This document shows positions 28,193 to 37,107 of a DNA stretch of 64,000 nt, piece after piece. A model generated the notes under the pieces. The model searched no databases. It worked only from the letters and a program-made list of their open reading frames with translations, and was not told where the DNA came from. Source of the stretch: Inquilinus sp042743185 (GTDB lineage Bacteria > Pseudomonadota > Alphaproteobacteria > DSM-16000 > Inquilinaceae); NCBI RefSeq assembly GCF_042743185.1, contig NZ_JBHYMS010000003.1:62001-126000 (forward strand), written 5' to 3'. A program made the translations under genes and the position numbers. Positions within the stretch are counted from its first letter, which is position 1, and each line of letters begins with the position of its first letter.

Positions 28193-29203
28193 TTGCACGG
28201 GACGCGTCCGCCCGTCACCTTCCGGTTCGGCGACGCCATCGCCGCCGCTTACCGCTTCGACCCCGAGTCGGGCGCCTGCCGCCAGACCGGGGTCGATCCG
28301 CTGCCGGAGGCGGGCGAGGGCTGGGTCTGGCTGCATCTGAAGCTGACCGACGCCCGCGCCCGGCATTGGCTGGCCCGCCACGGCGCCCTGCCCCCGGCCG
28401 TGGCGCAATGGCTGCTGGAGGGGCCCGACCGGGTGCAGATGCAGCAGCTGGACGGCTGGCTGGTCGGCGCCGCCAACGGGCTGCACCACGACTTCGCCTT
28501 CGAGCCGGACCAGATCAGCCGCCTTCGCTTCTGCGTCGGGCCGACCCTTCTGGTCACCGGCCGGCGCCATCCGCTGCGGGTCGTCGACGAGATCCGGCGC
28601 AGCCTGGATGCCGGCAGCGCGCCGGAGACGGCGCTCGGCATGCTGGCCCTGATCGCCGGGCAACTGGCGGCGGAGGCCGAGACGACGGTCGAGAAGCTGA
28701 TGGACGAGGTCGACGGCATCGAGGACCGGGTGCTGGACGACCGGTCGACCAGCCATACGATCGAGGATCGCCAGGCCCTGGGCCGCATCCGCCGCCGCGC
28801 CGCGACCCTGCGCCGCCATCTGCTGCCCGAGGGCACCGTGGTCGCCGCAGGCCTGGACGACCTGCCGGGCTGGGCCGATCCGGCCGGCCGCGCCGGGCTG
28901 GCCGCCGCCGCCGAACGCTTCCGCCGCGTCGCCCGCAGCATCGACGAGGTGATCGACCGCACCCGGCTGATGCAGGAGGAGCTCGCGGCGCAGCGGGCGG
29001 AGGCGATGAACCGCAGCCTGCTGGTCATGGCGGTGCTGACCGCGATCTTCCTGCCCATGACTCTGATCACCGGCATCTTCGGCATGAACGTCGCCGGCCT
29101 GCCGGGCCTCGAGGATGCCTCGGCTTTCCTGTGGGTGATGCTGCTGATCCTGGCCGCCGGCGTGGCGACGTTGGCGCTGATGTTCTGGCGAAGGATGTTT
29201 TAG
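28193..29203 (+). CDS. CorA-family divalent cation transporter, ZntB-like
   Basis: Membrane transporter of 336 residues. I choose the TTG at 28193 because GGGAGGA lies eight bases upstream and no better in-frame codon exists; the frame extends into the Pit gene. Layout: soluble N-domain with long helices, then two C-terminal membrane helices. The pore motif is GMNVAG (ITGIFGMNVAGLPGLEDASAF), with the first helix LLVMAVLTAIFLPMTLI before it. The GMN followed by xxGxP is as in ZntB zinc transporters. Ion is magnesium, zinc or cobalt; not decidable here. Confidence 0.87.
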   Translation: MHGTRPPVTFRFGDAIAAAYRFDPESGACRQTGVDPLPEAGEGWVWLHLKLTDARARHWLARHGALPPAVAQWLLEGPDRVQMQQLDGWLVGAANGLHHDFAFEPDQISRLRFCVGPTLLVTGRRHPLRVVDEIRRSLDAGSAPETALGMLALIAGQLAAEAETTVEKLMDEVDGIEDRVLDDRSTSHTIEDRQALGRIRRRAATLRRHLLPEGTVVAAGLDDLPGWADPAGRAGLAAAAERFRRVARSIDEVIDRTRLMQEELAAQRAEAMNRSLLVMAVLTAIFLPMTLITGIFGMNVAGLPGLEDASAFLWVMLLILAAGVATLALMFWRRMF

Positions 29204-29212
29204 GACCGCGCC

Positions 29213-30526
29213 TTATTCCGCCGCGGTGCGGTTTCCGATCGCCGGCAGGTTGCGCAGCAGCAGGCGCACCAGCTCCGACTGCCGGTTGGTGCGGGTCTTG
29301 ATGAAGATCTTCTTGAGATGGTTGCGGATGGTCTCGTAGCTGACGTCGAGGCGGGTCGCGATCTCCTTCAGCGACAGGCCGGCCGCCAGCTCTCCGGCGA
29401 TCCGCGCCTCGGTCGCGGTCAGGCCGTACAGCCGCCTAAGCTCCGGCTGCGACAGCTGGTTGGCCGGCGTCGGCGCGGCGATGAAGATCGCCGCCTTGGG
29501 CGCGGTCAGGCTGAGCAGCGGCCGGTTGCGGCTGACCGGCGAGACCAGCACCGCAAGCTGGTCGCCGCCCGCAGAGTCCGACAGGGTCAGCCCGCCGCCC
29601 GGTTCGAGCCGCGGGTCGTCGAGGATGATCGAGGCCGAGGCGATCAGCTGGCGCAGCTTCGCGGTCTCGCCGGGCTGGGTGGCGCAGATCAGGCCGCGCT
29701 GGTCGATCCGCAGCGCGGTGCCGGCCCGCAGCAGCACCTCGGCCGCCCGGTTTGAGAAGGAGACCCGGCCGGTGGGGTCGGTCAGGATCACGCCGATCGA
29801 GAGGCGGTCGAGGCCGGTCTCGAGCGCGTCGCGCTGGGTGACCACGTCGCCGAGCCGCTGGTGGATCTGGGCGGCGCGGGCGAAATGCGGCAGCAGCCGC
29901 CGCATCACCCCCGCCAGACGCTCCGTCTCCTCGGCCGCCATCGGCTCGGCATGCAGCACGCTGATATGGGCCGAGACCCCGCCGCGGCGCAGGAAGGTGC
30001 CGCCGACGCCTGACAGCAGTTGCTGCGGCCGCAGCCAGTCGGAATAGAATTCGGTCCGCTCCAGCGTGCCGCGCGGCACCAGCATGTCGCTGACCGTGAC
30101 CTCGCCGACGGCACGGTTCAGGACCCGCTCGCTCCAGGGGTTCAGACGCCAGAAATGCTGGGCATAGCTGTCGAGGAAGGCCGCATCCCAGTGGCTGGTC
30201 GCGGCCAGCGCCTCGAAGGCCGCGGTCTCGGCGTCGTCGGATTCGTGCAGCAGGTACAGGCTGGCATGGCCGTCGGCGAACATGCCGGCGAGATCGTTGA
30301 GAACCGAGTCCCACAGGCCGTGGTCGAGCGCCGCGTCGTAGATTCTCGCGATGAGGTCCGGGAGATCATCCGCCATTTCGGGAACGATCCTCGACTGGAC
30401 ACCGAACGAACCGGCCTTGCGCCGCGGCATCTGGCCGGTTTCACCGGCCCGTCGAGGAACATAGTCCATTTGGGTCAGGTTGCCACCCTCAATTTGCAGA
30501 TAGGACTGGAATGGGTTTTCAGTCAT
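29213..30526 (-). CDS. LuxR-type (FixJ/NarL HTH) transcriptional regulator with PAS-like sensor region
   Basis: 437 residues if the first ATG at 30526 is used; ATG at 30376 (MADDLPDLIARIYDAA) is an alternative with a GAGG site and gives 387. The C-terminal ~65 residues form a LuxR helix-turn-helix: LYGLTATEARIAGELAAGLSLKEIATRLDVSYETIRNHLKKIFIKT. The middle has a PAS-like stretch (LDRLSIGVILTDPTGRVSFSNRAAEVLL). No phosphoacceptor receiver is seen. It is preceded by an inverted repeat at 30530-30567, possibly its own operator. Target genes may include the adjacent cytochrome/dehydrogenase pair, but this is a guess. Confidence 0.88.
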   Translation of the reverse strand: MTENPFQSYLQIEGGNLTQMDYVPRRAGETGQMPRRKAGSFGVQSRIVPEMADDLPDLIARIYDAALDHGLWDSVLNDLAGMFADGHASLYLLHESDDAETAAFEALAATSHWDAAFLDSYAQHFWRLNPWSERVLNRAVGEVTVSDMLVPRGTLERTEFYSDWLRPQQLLSGVGGTFLRRGGVSAHISVLHAEPMAAEETERLAGVMRRLLPHFARAAQIHQRLGDVVTQRDALETGLDRLSIGVILTDPTGRVSFSNRAAEVLLRAGTALRIDQRGLICATQPGETAKLRQLIASASIILDDPRLEPGGGLTLSDSAGGDQLAVLVSPVSRNRPLLSLTAPKAAIFIAAPTPANQLSQPELRRLYGLTATEARIAGELAAGLSLKEIATRLDVSYETIRNHLKKIFIKTRTNRQSELVRLLLRNLPAIGNRTAAE

Positions 30527-30529
30527 CCT

Positions 30530-30567
30530 GTGGGTGTTTCAAGAGCATAGAGATTACAGACACCCAC
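30530..30567. promoter_or_regulatory. Inverted repeat in the LuxR-regulator promoter
   Basis: GTGGGTGT (30530-30537) and ACACCCAC (30560-30567) are perfect complements 22 bases apart, directly upstream of the first ATG. Within and beyond it on the minus strand TTGTAT-17-TGTAAT could be a promoter. Position suggests autoregulation or control by another dimeric protein. Confidence 0.45.
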
Positions 30568-30682
30568 GAAGATTGATACAATTTTTATTCAATCCGAGGA
30601 ATTTCGTTCAGAAATCAGAAGGCCGAGCGGCTCGTCCGGGGAGGTTCAACCGAGGGCGACGTGCAGACCGACGGCATTCAGG

Positions 30683-30713
30683 GACAGGCCACACCCGTTC
30701 GGTGTGGCCTGTC
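30683..30713. terminator. Perfect 13-bp stem-loop downstream of the cytochrome c gene
   Basis: GACAGGCCACACC / GGTGTGGCCTGTC with loop CGTTC, 20 bases past the cytochrome c stop. The stem is strong but neither strand has a T-tract after it, so it may be a Rho-type or mRNA-stabilising structure rather than a simple intrinsic terminator. Confidence 0.6.
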
Positions 30714-30733
30714 TCGCGTCCGGGCCCCGCCTC

Positions 30734-31072
30734 CTATTCCGGCACCGTCACCGAGAACCTGATGCCGGCGTACCAGGCGGCGAGATCGGCGATGTCCTGG
30801 TCGCTCAGCGGCTTGGCGATGACCGACATCTGCGGATCGGTGCGCTCGCCGCTGCGGAAGGCCCTCAACTGCTTTTCGAGATAGATCGGGCTCTCGCCGG
30901 CGATGTTCGGCACGTTCGGCATCTTCGCCAGGCCATTGAGCCCGTGGCAGGCCGTGCATTGCCGCGCCTTGGCCCGGCCGGCGGCGCTGTCGCCGGCCGC
31001 CCAGGCCGCGTCAGGCGCCGCCGTCCCGGCAACCGCCAGCAGGGCCAGCCCCGCCTGCATTCCCTTGAGCAT
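30734..31072 (-). CDS. Small periplasmic c-type cytochrome
   Basis: 112 residues from the ATG at 31072 (GGGAGG upstream); an in-frame ATG at 31108 would overlap the previous gene by 11 bases. Signal peptide ends ...APDAAWA. The haem-binding motif is CTACH (ARQCTACHGLNGLAKMPNVPNIAGE) and the axial Met is probably in TDPQMSVIAKPL. It resembles class I cytochromes of the c4/c5 kind. It lies 25 bases after the PQQ-type dehydrogenase gene on the same strand, and is therefore a likely electron acceptor for it. Confidence 0.9.
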   Translation of the reverse strand: MLKGMQAGLALLAVAGTAAPDAAWAAGDSAAGRAKARQCTACHGLNGLAKMPNVPNIAGESPIYLEKQLRAFRSGERTDPQMSVIAKPLSDQDIADLAAWYAGIRFSVTVPE

Positions 31073-31097
31073 GACCCTGCCTCCCGTCGGCCTCGTC

Positions 31098-32345
31098 TCA
31101 GCCTTCATGCCAGATGCGGTAGATCGCGCCGGCGAAGTCGTCGGAGACCAGCAGCGAACCGTCCGGCAGCTGGGCGACGTCGACCGGCCGGCCGAAATAC
31201 TCGCCGGTGTCGGCCAGCCAGCCCTCGGCGAACACCTCGGTCGCGCCGGCGCTGCCGTCCGGCTTCACCGGGGTGAACATGATCCGCGCCCCGACCGGCG
31301 TCGTGCGGTTCCAGGAGCCGTGCTGGGCCGAGAACACGCCGCCGCGATACTGCTCCGGGAATGTCTTGCCGGTGTAGAACACCATGCCGAGATCGGCCGC
31401 ATGCGCGTCCGTCTCGACCACCGGCGGCACCGCATCGGCCGGCGGATCGCTGTCCTTGTACTCGGTGGTGCGGACGGTGCCGCCGCCATACCAGGGGAAG
31501 CCGAAATGCTGGCCGGCGGCGGTGATGCGGTTCAGCTCGCCCGGCGGGGTGTCGTCGCCCATGCCGTCGACCTGGTTGTCCGTGAACCACAGCTCGCCAT
31601 TGGCCGGGTTGAAGTCCATGCCGACCGAGTTGCGGATGCCGCGCGCGAACACCTCGCGCCCGGTGCCGTCCCGCGCCATTCGGATGATGCCGCCGATGCC
31701 AGCCTCGCCGTACAGCGCGGCCTTTTCCGGCGGCGGCACGTTGAAGGGCTGGCCGAGCGTAACGTACAGCTTGTTGTCCGGGCCCACCCGGCAGGCCCGC
31801 GCGCCGTGGTTGAAGGACTCCTCGGCGGCCGGGATCAGCGTCTCCGCCACCACGCCGATCGCCGTGTCCGGCCCCTCGTAGAAGAACTCGGCCGCCGGGA
31901 AGACCAGCAGGCGGTTGTGCTCGACGACGTGCAGGAAGCCGTCCTTGGAGAAGCAGACCCCGTTCGGCACCTTGAGGTCGACCGAGGGCGCGAACACCTT
32001 CACCTCGTCCGCCACCCGGTCCTTGTTGCGGTCGGTCACGGCCCAGACCTGGGTCTTGCGGGTGCCGACGAAGACCATGCCGGTGCTGGGGCCGACCGCC
32101 ATGTGCCGTGCGTCCGGCACCACGGCGTACAGCCCGATCCTGAAGCCCGGCGGCAGCTTCACCTGCTGCAGGTTGGTCCGGATCTGGTCGGCGTAGTCGC
32201 CGCCCTGCGGCACCGTCTCCAGCTGCAGCGAGGTGCCGGTGACCTTGAAGTCCTGCAGCTTCTTGATGTTGTCGGCTTGGCCGAAGGCGCCGCCCGAGAC
32301 CGCGACCATGACGCTTGCCAGCAGAACCGCACGAATCCCTTTCAT
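31098..32345 (-). CDS. PQQ-dependent sugar dehydrogenase / sorbosone dehydrogenase family protein
   Basis: Periplasmic six-bladed beta-propeller enzyme, 415 residues, oxidising sugars or related compounds with PQQ or a similar cofactor. ATG at 32345 follows AAGGGGGAG and opens a signal peptide (MKGIRAVLLASVMVAVSGGAFG). Repeated propeller motifs: FVGTRKTQVWAVTDRN, GVCFSKDGFLHVVEHNRLLVF, DNKLYVTLGQPFN, GIRNSVGMDFNPANGELWFTDN, SAQHGSWNRT, YFGRPVDVAQLPDGSLLVSDD. The downstream cytochrome c supports a dehydrogenase feeding electrons to the respiratory chain. No PQQ synthesis genes are in the window. Confidence 0.87.
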   Translation of the reverse strand: MKGIRAVLLASVMVAVSGGAFGQADNIKKLQDFKVTGTSLQLETVPQGGDYADQIRTNLQQVKLPPGFRIGLYAVVPDARHMAVGPSTGMVFVGTRKTQVWAVTDRNKDRVADEVKVFAPSVDLKVPNGVCFSKDGFLHVVEHNRLLVFPAAEFFYEGPDTAIGVVAETLIPAAEESFNHGARACRVGPDNKLYVTLGQPFNVPPPEKAALYGEAGIGGIIRMARDGTGREVFARGIRNSVGMDFNPANGELWFTDNQVDGMGDDTPPGELNRITAAGQHFGFPWYGGGTVRTTEYKDSDPPADAVPPVVETDAHAADLGMVFYTGKTFPEQYRGGVFSAQHGSWNRTTPVGARIMFTPVKPDGSAGATEVFAEGWLADTGEYFGRPVDVAQLPDGSLLVSDDFAGAIYRIWHEG

Positions 32346-32474
32346 GGCGTCTCCCCCTTCTTTGATGCCGGGCGATGCTGCCGAAATGGAATTTCTGTTT
32401 ATGACGGTCATTCGCCCGACGATTGCGCAGCCTCAGGGTAGATCGGCTCGCCGTTCCGGAGAAGGCCCGACACA

Positions 32475-33722
32475 TCAGACCGCGAAGAAAGCGAAGCCGG
32501 CCGCGCCGGCTGCCAGCATCGCGACCGTCGCCGGCAGGATGCGCAGCGCCATCGCCCGGCCGCCGAGGACGACGGCGAGCCCGGCCTTGACCAGGGTGTT
32601 CACCCCGGCCGCGATCAGCACCACCGTGGCGCCGGCGGCGATATCGAGCCCGCCCTGGGTCAGCCGCGCCGCCGACAGGGTGATCGCGTCGACATCGGCC
32701 AGGCCGGAGACGGCGGCGAGCAGGTAGAGGCCGGCGACGCCGAGGGTGTCGTCCAGGACCTTCGACAGCAGCAGCACCGCCGTGATCAGCGCCACGATCT
32801 TCAAGGCCGACCAGAGGTCCAGCGGGTTGCCGAGCGGCGGCGCCTCGCTGGTCCGGTCGGAAGCGGCGCGCCACAGCCACAGGCCGCAGCCGATCGCCAC
32901 CGCCGCGGCGCCGGCCAAGGACGCCGCCAGGGCCAGGGCCAGCGGCGGGTGCAGGACCAGGACCAGCACGCCGATGCGGATGACCATCACCGCCCAGGCG
33001 GCGACGATCCCGGCCGCCAGCGCCGGCGCCGCCTGCGGCGCGGTCTGCGCCTGGCGGGCGAAGACCAGGGTCAGCGCGGTGGAAGACACCAGCCCGCCGA
33101 GCAGCCCGGTCAGCAGGGTCCCGACCCGGGCGCCGGCGATCCGCACCGCGGCGTAGCCGGCGAAGGACAGGCCGGCGACCAGCACCACCAGCCACCAGAT
33201 CCTCGCCGGGTTGATCGCCTCCCACGGGTCGAGCGTCCGGTCCGGCAGGAACGGCGGCACCACCACGGCGATCAGCAGGAACTGCAACGCCGCCGCCGTC
33301 TCGGCAGGGGTGAAGCGCTCCAGCCAGCCGTGCAGCCGGGCCTTCTCGCGCAGCAGCAGGGCCACGACCACGGCACCGCCGACGCCGGCCAGGTCGTGCC
33401 CGATCCCGGCGGCGGCGCCGAGCAGGGCCGTGACCAGCAGCGCGACCTCGGTGGTCAAGCCCAGGCTGCCCTGCTCGCGCCAATAGGCCGCCAGCATGTA
33501 GGCCCCGATCCCCGCCAGGAACAGCAGCAGCGGGCCGGGCCCGAGATCGGTCGCCAGGAAGGCGGCCAAGCCGCCGCCGAAGCCGGTGATGGCGAAGGTG
33601 CGCAGGCCGGCGGCGCGGCGGCCCTCGGGCCGGTCCCGGTCGGTCCAGCCGCGCTCCAGCCCGATGATCAGGCCGACGGCGAGGGCGGCGCCGAGGCGAA
33701 GGGCGACGCCGAGATCGTCCAT
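32475..33722 (-). CDS. MgtC/SapB and DUF4010 domain membrane protein
   Basis: Integral membrane protein of 415 residues with about twelve helices. The N-terminal third is MgtC-like (LRLGAALAVGLIIGLERGW near residues 8-26, RTFAITGFGGGLAAFL), the rest is DUF4010 (LLGGLVSSTALTLVFARQA; SGLADVDAITLSAARL). Such proteins occur in many proteobacteria; function unproven, perhaps magnesium or stress related. ATG at 33722 has GGGGGAGG upstream. It lies 16 bases before the gatB stop-side gene start region on the same strand; probably a separate transcription unit. Confidence 0.85.
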   Translation of the reverse strand: MDDLGVALRLGAALAVGLIIGLERGWTDRDRPEGRRAAGLRTFAITGFGGGLAAFLATDLGPGPLLLFLAGIGAYMLAAYWREQGSLGLTTEVALLVTALLGAAAGIGHDLAGVGGAVVVALLLREKARLHGWLERFTPAETAAALQFLLIAVVVPPFLPDRTLDPWEAINPARIWWLVVLVAGLSFAGYAAVRIAGARVGTLLTGLLGGLVSSTALTLVFARQAQTAPQAAPALAAGIVAAWAVMVIRIGVLVLVLHPPLALALAASLAGAAAVAIGCGLWLWRAASDRTSEAPPLGNPLDLWSALKIVALITAVLLLSKVLDDTLGVAGLYLLAAVSGLADVDAITLSAARLTQGGLDIAAGATVVLIAAGVNTLVKAGLAVVLGGRAMALRILPATVAMLAAGAAGFAFFAV

Positions 33723-33738
33723 CGCCGCCCTCCCCCGG

Positions 33739-35211
33739 TCAGCCGTTCAGCTTGGCTTTCAGGAGCTCGTTCAGCAGCGCCGGGTTGGCCTTGCCGCCGG
33801 AGGCCTTCATCACCTGGCCGACGAAGAAGCCGAACAGCTTGTCCTTGCCCGAGCGGTACTCGGCCACCTTGTCGGCCTGCGCCGCCATCACCTGGTCGAT
33901 CACCGCCTCGATCGCGCCGGTGTCGGTGACCTGCTTCAGCCCCTTGGCCTCGACGATGGCGTCGGCGTCCTGCCCGGTCTCCATCATCTCGGCGAAGACG
34001 TCCTTGGCGATGCGGCCGGAGATGGTGTTGTCGGCGATCAGGTCGACCAGCCCGCCCAGCTGCTCGGCCGAGACCGGGCTGTCCTCGATCTCGCGGCCGG
34101 CCTTGGCCAGGCCGCCGAACAGCTCGTTGATCACCCAGTTGGCCGCCAGCTTCGGGTCGCGCCCCTTGGCCGCCCGCTCGTAGAAGAAGGCCTTGGCCTG
34201 CTCCGCCACCAGCACCCCGGCATCATAGGCCGACAGGCCGTATTCGCTGATGAAGCGGGCCTTCTTCTCGTCCGGCAGCTCCGGCAGGGTCGCGGCGATG
34301 CGCTCGACGAAGCCGTCCTCCAGCACCAGCGGCAGCAGGTCCGGGTCCGGGAAGTAGCGGTAGTCGTGCGCCTCCTCCTTGCTGCGCAGCGACCGCGTCT
34401 CGCCCTTGTTCGGGTCCCACAGCCGGGTCTCCTGGTCGATCGACCCGCCGCCCTCCAGGATCTCGACCTGGCGCCGCGCCTCGTGCTCGATCGCCGCCAT
34501 GACGTGGCGGATCGAGTTGACGTTCTTGACCTCGCAGCGCGTGCCGAAGGCGGTGTCGCCGACCTTGCGCACCGACACGTTGACGTCACAGCGCATGGAG
34601 CCTTCCTCCATGTTGCCATCGCAGGTGCCGAGATAGCGCAGGATCGAGCGCATCTTGCGCAGATACGCCGCGGCGTCGTCCGGGCTGCGCAGGTCCGGCT
34701 CGGACACGATCTCCATCAGCGCGACGCCGGAGCGGTTGAGGTCGACGAAGGTCTCGCGCGGCGACTGGTCGTGCAGGCTCTTGCCCGCATCCTGCTCGAG
34801 ATGCAGCCGGGTGATGCCGACGGTGCGCGCCGACCCGTCCGGCAGGTCGAGCACGATCTCGCCGGTGCCGACGATCGGGTCCTTGTACTGGCTGATCTGA
34901 TAGCCCTGCGGCAGGTCGGCGTAGAAGTAGTTCTTGCGGTCGAACACCGAGCGGCGGTTGATCTGCGCCTTCAGGCCGAGGCCGGTCTTGACCGCCTGCT
35001 CGACGCAATAGCCGTTGATCACCGGCAGCATGCCGGGCATGGCGGCGTCGACCAGGCTGACCTGGCTGTTCGGGGCTGCGCCGAAATCGGCCGCGGCGCC
35101 GGAGAACAGCTTGGCCTTGGAGATGACCTGGGCATGGACCTCGAGCCCGATCACCGTCTCCCAGGTGCCCGTCTCGCCCTCGATCGTGTACATGGAACCG
35201 CTCGCACTCAT
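33739..35211 (-). CDS. gatB: Aspartyl/glutamyl-tRNA amidotransferase subunit B
   Basis: Kinase subunit of GatCAB that activates mischarged Glu-tRNAGln or Asp-tRNAAsn for amidation; 490 residues. ATG at 35211 gives MSASGSMYTIEGETGTWETVIGLEVHAQV, matching the family; a longer in-frame start would run into RidA. Diagnostic stretches are GLEVHAQVISKAKLFSGA, RKNYFYADLPQGYQISQ, GITRLHLEQDAGKS, MRCDVNVSVRK and the C-terminal YqeY-like tail. Unusually, gatB is about 4.6 kb downstream of gatA with eight unrelated genes in between, all on the same strand except one. Confidence 0.96.
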   Translation of the reverse strand: MSASGSMYTIEGETGTWETVIGLEVHAQVISKAKLFSGAAADFGAAPNSQVSLVDAAMPGMLPVINGYCVEQAVKTGLGLKAQINRRSVFDRKNYFYADLPQGYQISQYKDPIVGTGEIVLDLPDGSARTVGITRLHLEQDAGKSLHDQSPRETFVDLNRSGVALMEIVSEPDLRSPDDAAAYLRKMRSILRYLGTCDGNMEEGSMRCDVNVSVRKVGDTAFGTRCEVKNVNSIRHVMAAIEHEARRQVEILEGGGSIDQETRLWDPNKGETRSLRSKEEAHDYRYFPDPDLLPLVLEDGFVERIAATLPELPDEKKARFISEYGLSAYDAGVLVAEQAKAFFYERAAKGRDPKLAANWVINELFGGLAKAGREIEDSPVSAEQLGGLVDLIADNTISGRIAKDVFAEMMETGQDADAIVEAKGLKQVTDTGAIEAVIDQVMAAQADKVAEYRSGKDKLFGFFVGQVMKASGGKANPALLNELLKAKLNG

Positions 35212-35278
35212 ACCGTCCGGAAGCGAGACAGGGAGCGCGGAAGGGGTCCGTCTGTCAACCTTATGTTGAACAGCCACC

Positions 35279-35764
35279 CTAGGGTTGAATGGCGACCTCC
35301 GCCTCGATCTCGACCGCCAGGCCGAAGGGCAGCCCGGCCATGCCGACGGCGGAGCGGGAATGCGCGCCACGCTCGGGGCCGAACACCTCGAGGATCAGGT
35401 CGGTGAAGCCGTTGATCACGAGGGGATAGCGGTCGAAGCCGGGCGCCGCATTGACCATGCCGAAGGCGCGCAGCCAGGCGGTGATGCGGTCGAGATCGCC
35501 GAGCGCATCCTTCAGGCTGGCCAGGATGGCGAGGCCGGTCAGCCGCGCGGCCTGGGCGCCCTGCTCCTGCGTCAGCTCCTGCCCGACCTTGCCGAGCAGC
35601 GGCGCCAGCGACCCGTCCGGCGCCAGGGCGCCGTGACCGGAGACATAGGCCCGGTCGCCATGGACCCGGACCCACGGAAAGCTCAAGCTCACACCGGGCG
35701 GCAGCTTGATCGGCGCCGGCAGCTGCAGCCCCAGCGCCTCAAGCCTGGCTTCGATCTCGGCCAT
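35279..35764 (-). CDS. RidA family protein (YjgF/Atu-type)
   Basis: Cytoplasmic protein of 161 residues in the RidA superfamily, which hydrolyses reactive enamine/imine intermediates released by PLP enzymes or amino acid oxidases. Recognised by WVRVHGDRAYVSGHGALAPDG, AARLTGLAILASLKDALGDLDRI and the C-terminal EVFGPERGAHSRSAVGMAGLPFGLAVEIEAEVAI with the conserved Arg. GGAGGAC precedes the ATG. It is downstream of an FAD-dependent amine/amino acid oxidase, an expected partner that would release imines. Confidence 0.9.
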   Translation of the reverse strand: MAEIEARLEALGLQLPAPIKLPPGVSLSFPWVRVHGDRAYVSGHGALAPDGSLAPLLGKVGQELTQEQGAQAARLTGLAILASLKDALGDLDRITAWLRAFGMVNAAPGFDRYPLVINGFTDLILEVFGPERGAHSRSAVGMAGLPFGLAVEIEAEVAIQP

Positions 35765-35815
35765 CGGTGAGTCCTCCGCATCGGTTCCGGCCCGATGCTA
35801 CAGGGCAGCCGCCTG

Positions 35816-36991
35816 TCAGACCACGTTGAGCTCGACGATCGGCCGGTTCTCCAGGATCCGGGTGAAGGCGAAGGGCGACAGGTCGAGGCTGCGGAAGCCG
35901 CCATGGGTGATCAGCTCGGCCACGCCGCGGCCGGCGGCCGGCGACTGCTGCAGCCCGTGGCCGGAGAAGCCGTTGGCGAAGATCAGGTTCGGCAGGTCGG
36001 GATGCGGGCCGATGACGGCGTTGTGGTCGACCGTGTTCATCTCGTAGTGGCCGGCCCAGGAATTGACCACCTTCAGGCTCTCGAAGGCCGGCACCCGCTC
36101 GGCCAGGGCCGGCCACATCGTCTCGTCGAACAGGCCGTGATCGACCGTCAGGTCCTCGGTGTCCGGGTCCTCGCCCACCGGCGGGGCGCCGCAGATGAAC
36201 AGGTTGCCCTCGGGCCGGAACCAGACGCCCGAGGGGTCGATCACCAGCGGGCAGCCCTCCAGCGTCCGGCGGCAGTCGAACACGAAGACGCAGCGCTTGC
36301 GCCCCTCGACCGGCAGGTCGATCCCGGCCAGCGCCGCGACCTTGCCGGCCTGCGGCCCGGCGGCGTTGACCAGCGTGCCGCAGCCGATGCGGCCGCCCTG
36401 CGCCAGGGTCACGCCAGAGACCCGGCCGCCGGCCCGGTCGATGCCGGTGACCGTGTCGGTGAGATAGGTGGCGCCGAGCGACCGGGCCTTGCGCTTGAAC
36501 GCCTGCAGCAGGCTGTAGCCGTCGAACCAGCCCTCGCCGGCAAGACCGAGCGAGCCGGCCGACAGCCCGTCGATGTTCAGCCAGGGAAAGCGGTCGGCCA
36601 GCCGGTCCGGCGCCATCAGGTCGACGGCGACGCCCTCCCCCACCTGCATCTCGTGGTTGGCCTGCAGCACCGGCAGCCCGGCCGGGGTGGCGAGGAACAG
36701 GTAGCCCTTCTCGTGGAAGCCGAAATCCGGCACCTCGCCCTCGACCTCGAGCCAGCGCTCGGGGTGCTTCAGCACCTCCAGCCCGAAGCGCGAGACCGCG
36801 ACGTTGAACGGGGTGGAGAATTGCTGCCGGATCGAGGAGGCGGAGAGCGCCGAGGAGGCGGTGCGGTAGGTCGGGTCGCGCTCGACCACCGCCACCGTGC
36901 CGTCGAAGCCCGGCTCCAGCATCAGGAAGCAGGCGATGGCGCTGCCGATGGCGCCGCCGCCGATGATGACCACGTCGAAGCTGTCCGCCAT
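35816..36991 (-). CDS. FAD-dependent oxidoreductase, DadA/glycine oxidase type
   Basis: Oxidase or dehydrogenase of 391 residues, probably acting on a D-amino acid, N-methyl amino acid or amine. The FAD-binding motif is DVVIIGGGAIGSAIACFLM at the N-terminus, followed by ALSASSIRQQFSTPFNVAVS and ended by PNLIFANGFSGHGLQQSPAAGRGVAELI, the DAO-family C-terminal signature. ATG at 36991 is preferred to two upstream in-frame starts because the Rossmann fold begins at once. It is divergent from an XRE-cupin regulator across a 14-bp palindrome and upstream of RidA. Confidence 0.9.
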   Translation of the reverse strand: MADSFDVVIIGGGAIGSAIACFLMLEPGFDGTVAVVERDPTYRTASSALSASSIRQQFSTPFNVAVSRFGLEVLKHPERWLEVEGEVPDFGFHEKGYLFLATPAGLPVLQANHEMQVGEGVAVDLMAPDRLADRFPWLNIDGLSAGSLGLAGEGWFDGYSLLQAFKRKARSLGATYLTDTVTGIDRAGGRVSGVTLAQGGRIGCGTLVNAAGPQAGKVAALAGIDLPVEGRKRCVFVFDCRRTLEGCPLVIDPSGVWFRPEGNLFICGAPPVGEDPDTEDLTVDHGLFDETMWPALAERVPAFESLKVVNSWAGHYEMNTVDHNAVIGPHPDLPNLIFANGFSGHGLQQSPAAGRGVAELITHGGFRSLDLSPFAFTRILENRPIVELNVV

Positions 36992-37054
36992 GCCCGCACC
37001 CATCCGGAGTTTCCCGACTCCTACGCCGCCGCCCACGGCTCCGCAATCTCGATT

Positions 37055-37068
37055 TTTCCGATCGGAAA
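37055..37068. promoter_or_regulatory. Perfect 14-bp palindrome, candidate operator of the XRE-cupin regulator
   Basis: TTTCCGATCGGAAA lies midway between the divergent starts of the FAD oxidoreductase (36991) and the regulator (37108). Perfect dyad symmetry and position in a 116-base divergent gap make it the best operator candidate in this cluster. Confidence 0.6.
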
Positions 37069-37107
37069 CAGATGCGGGGCGCGGCGGCGCATGCTTAGCT
37101 GCGGCGC

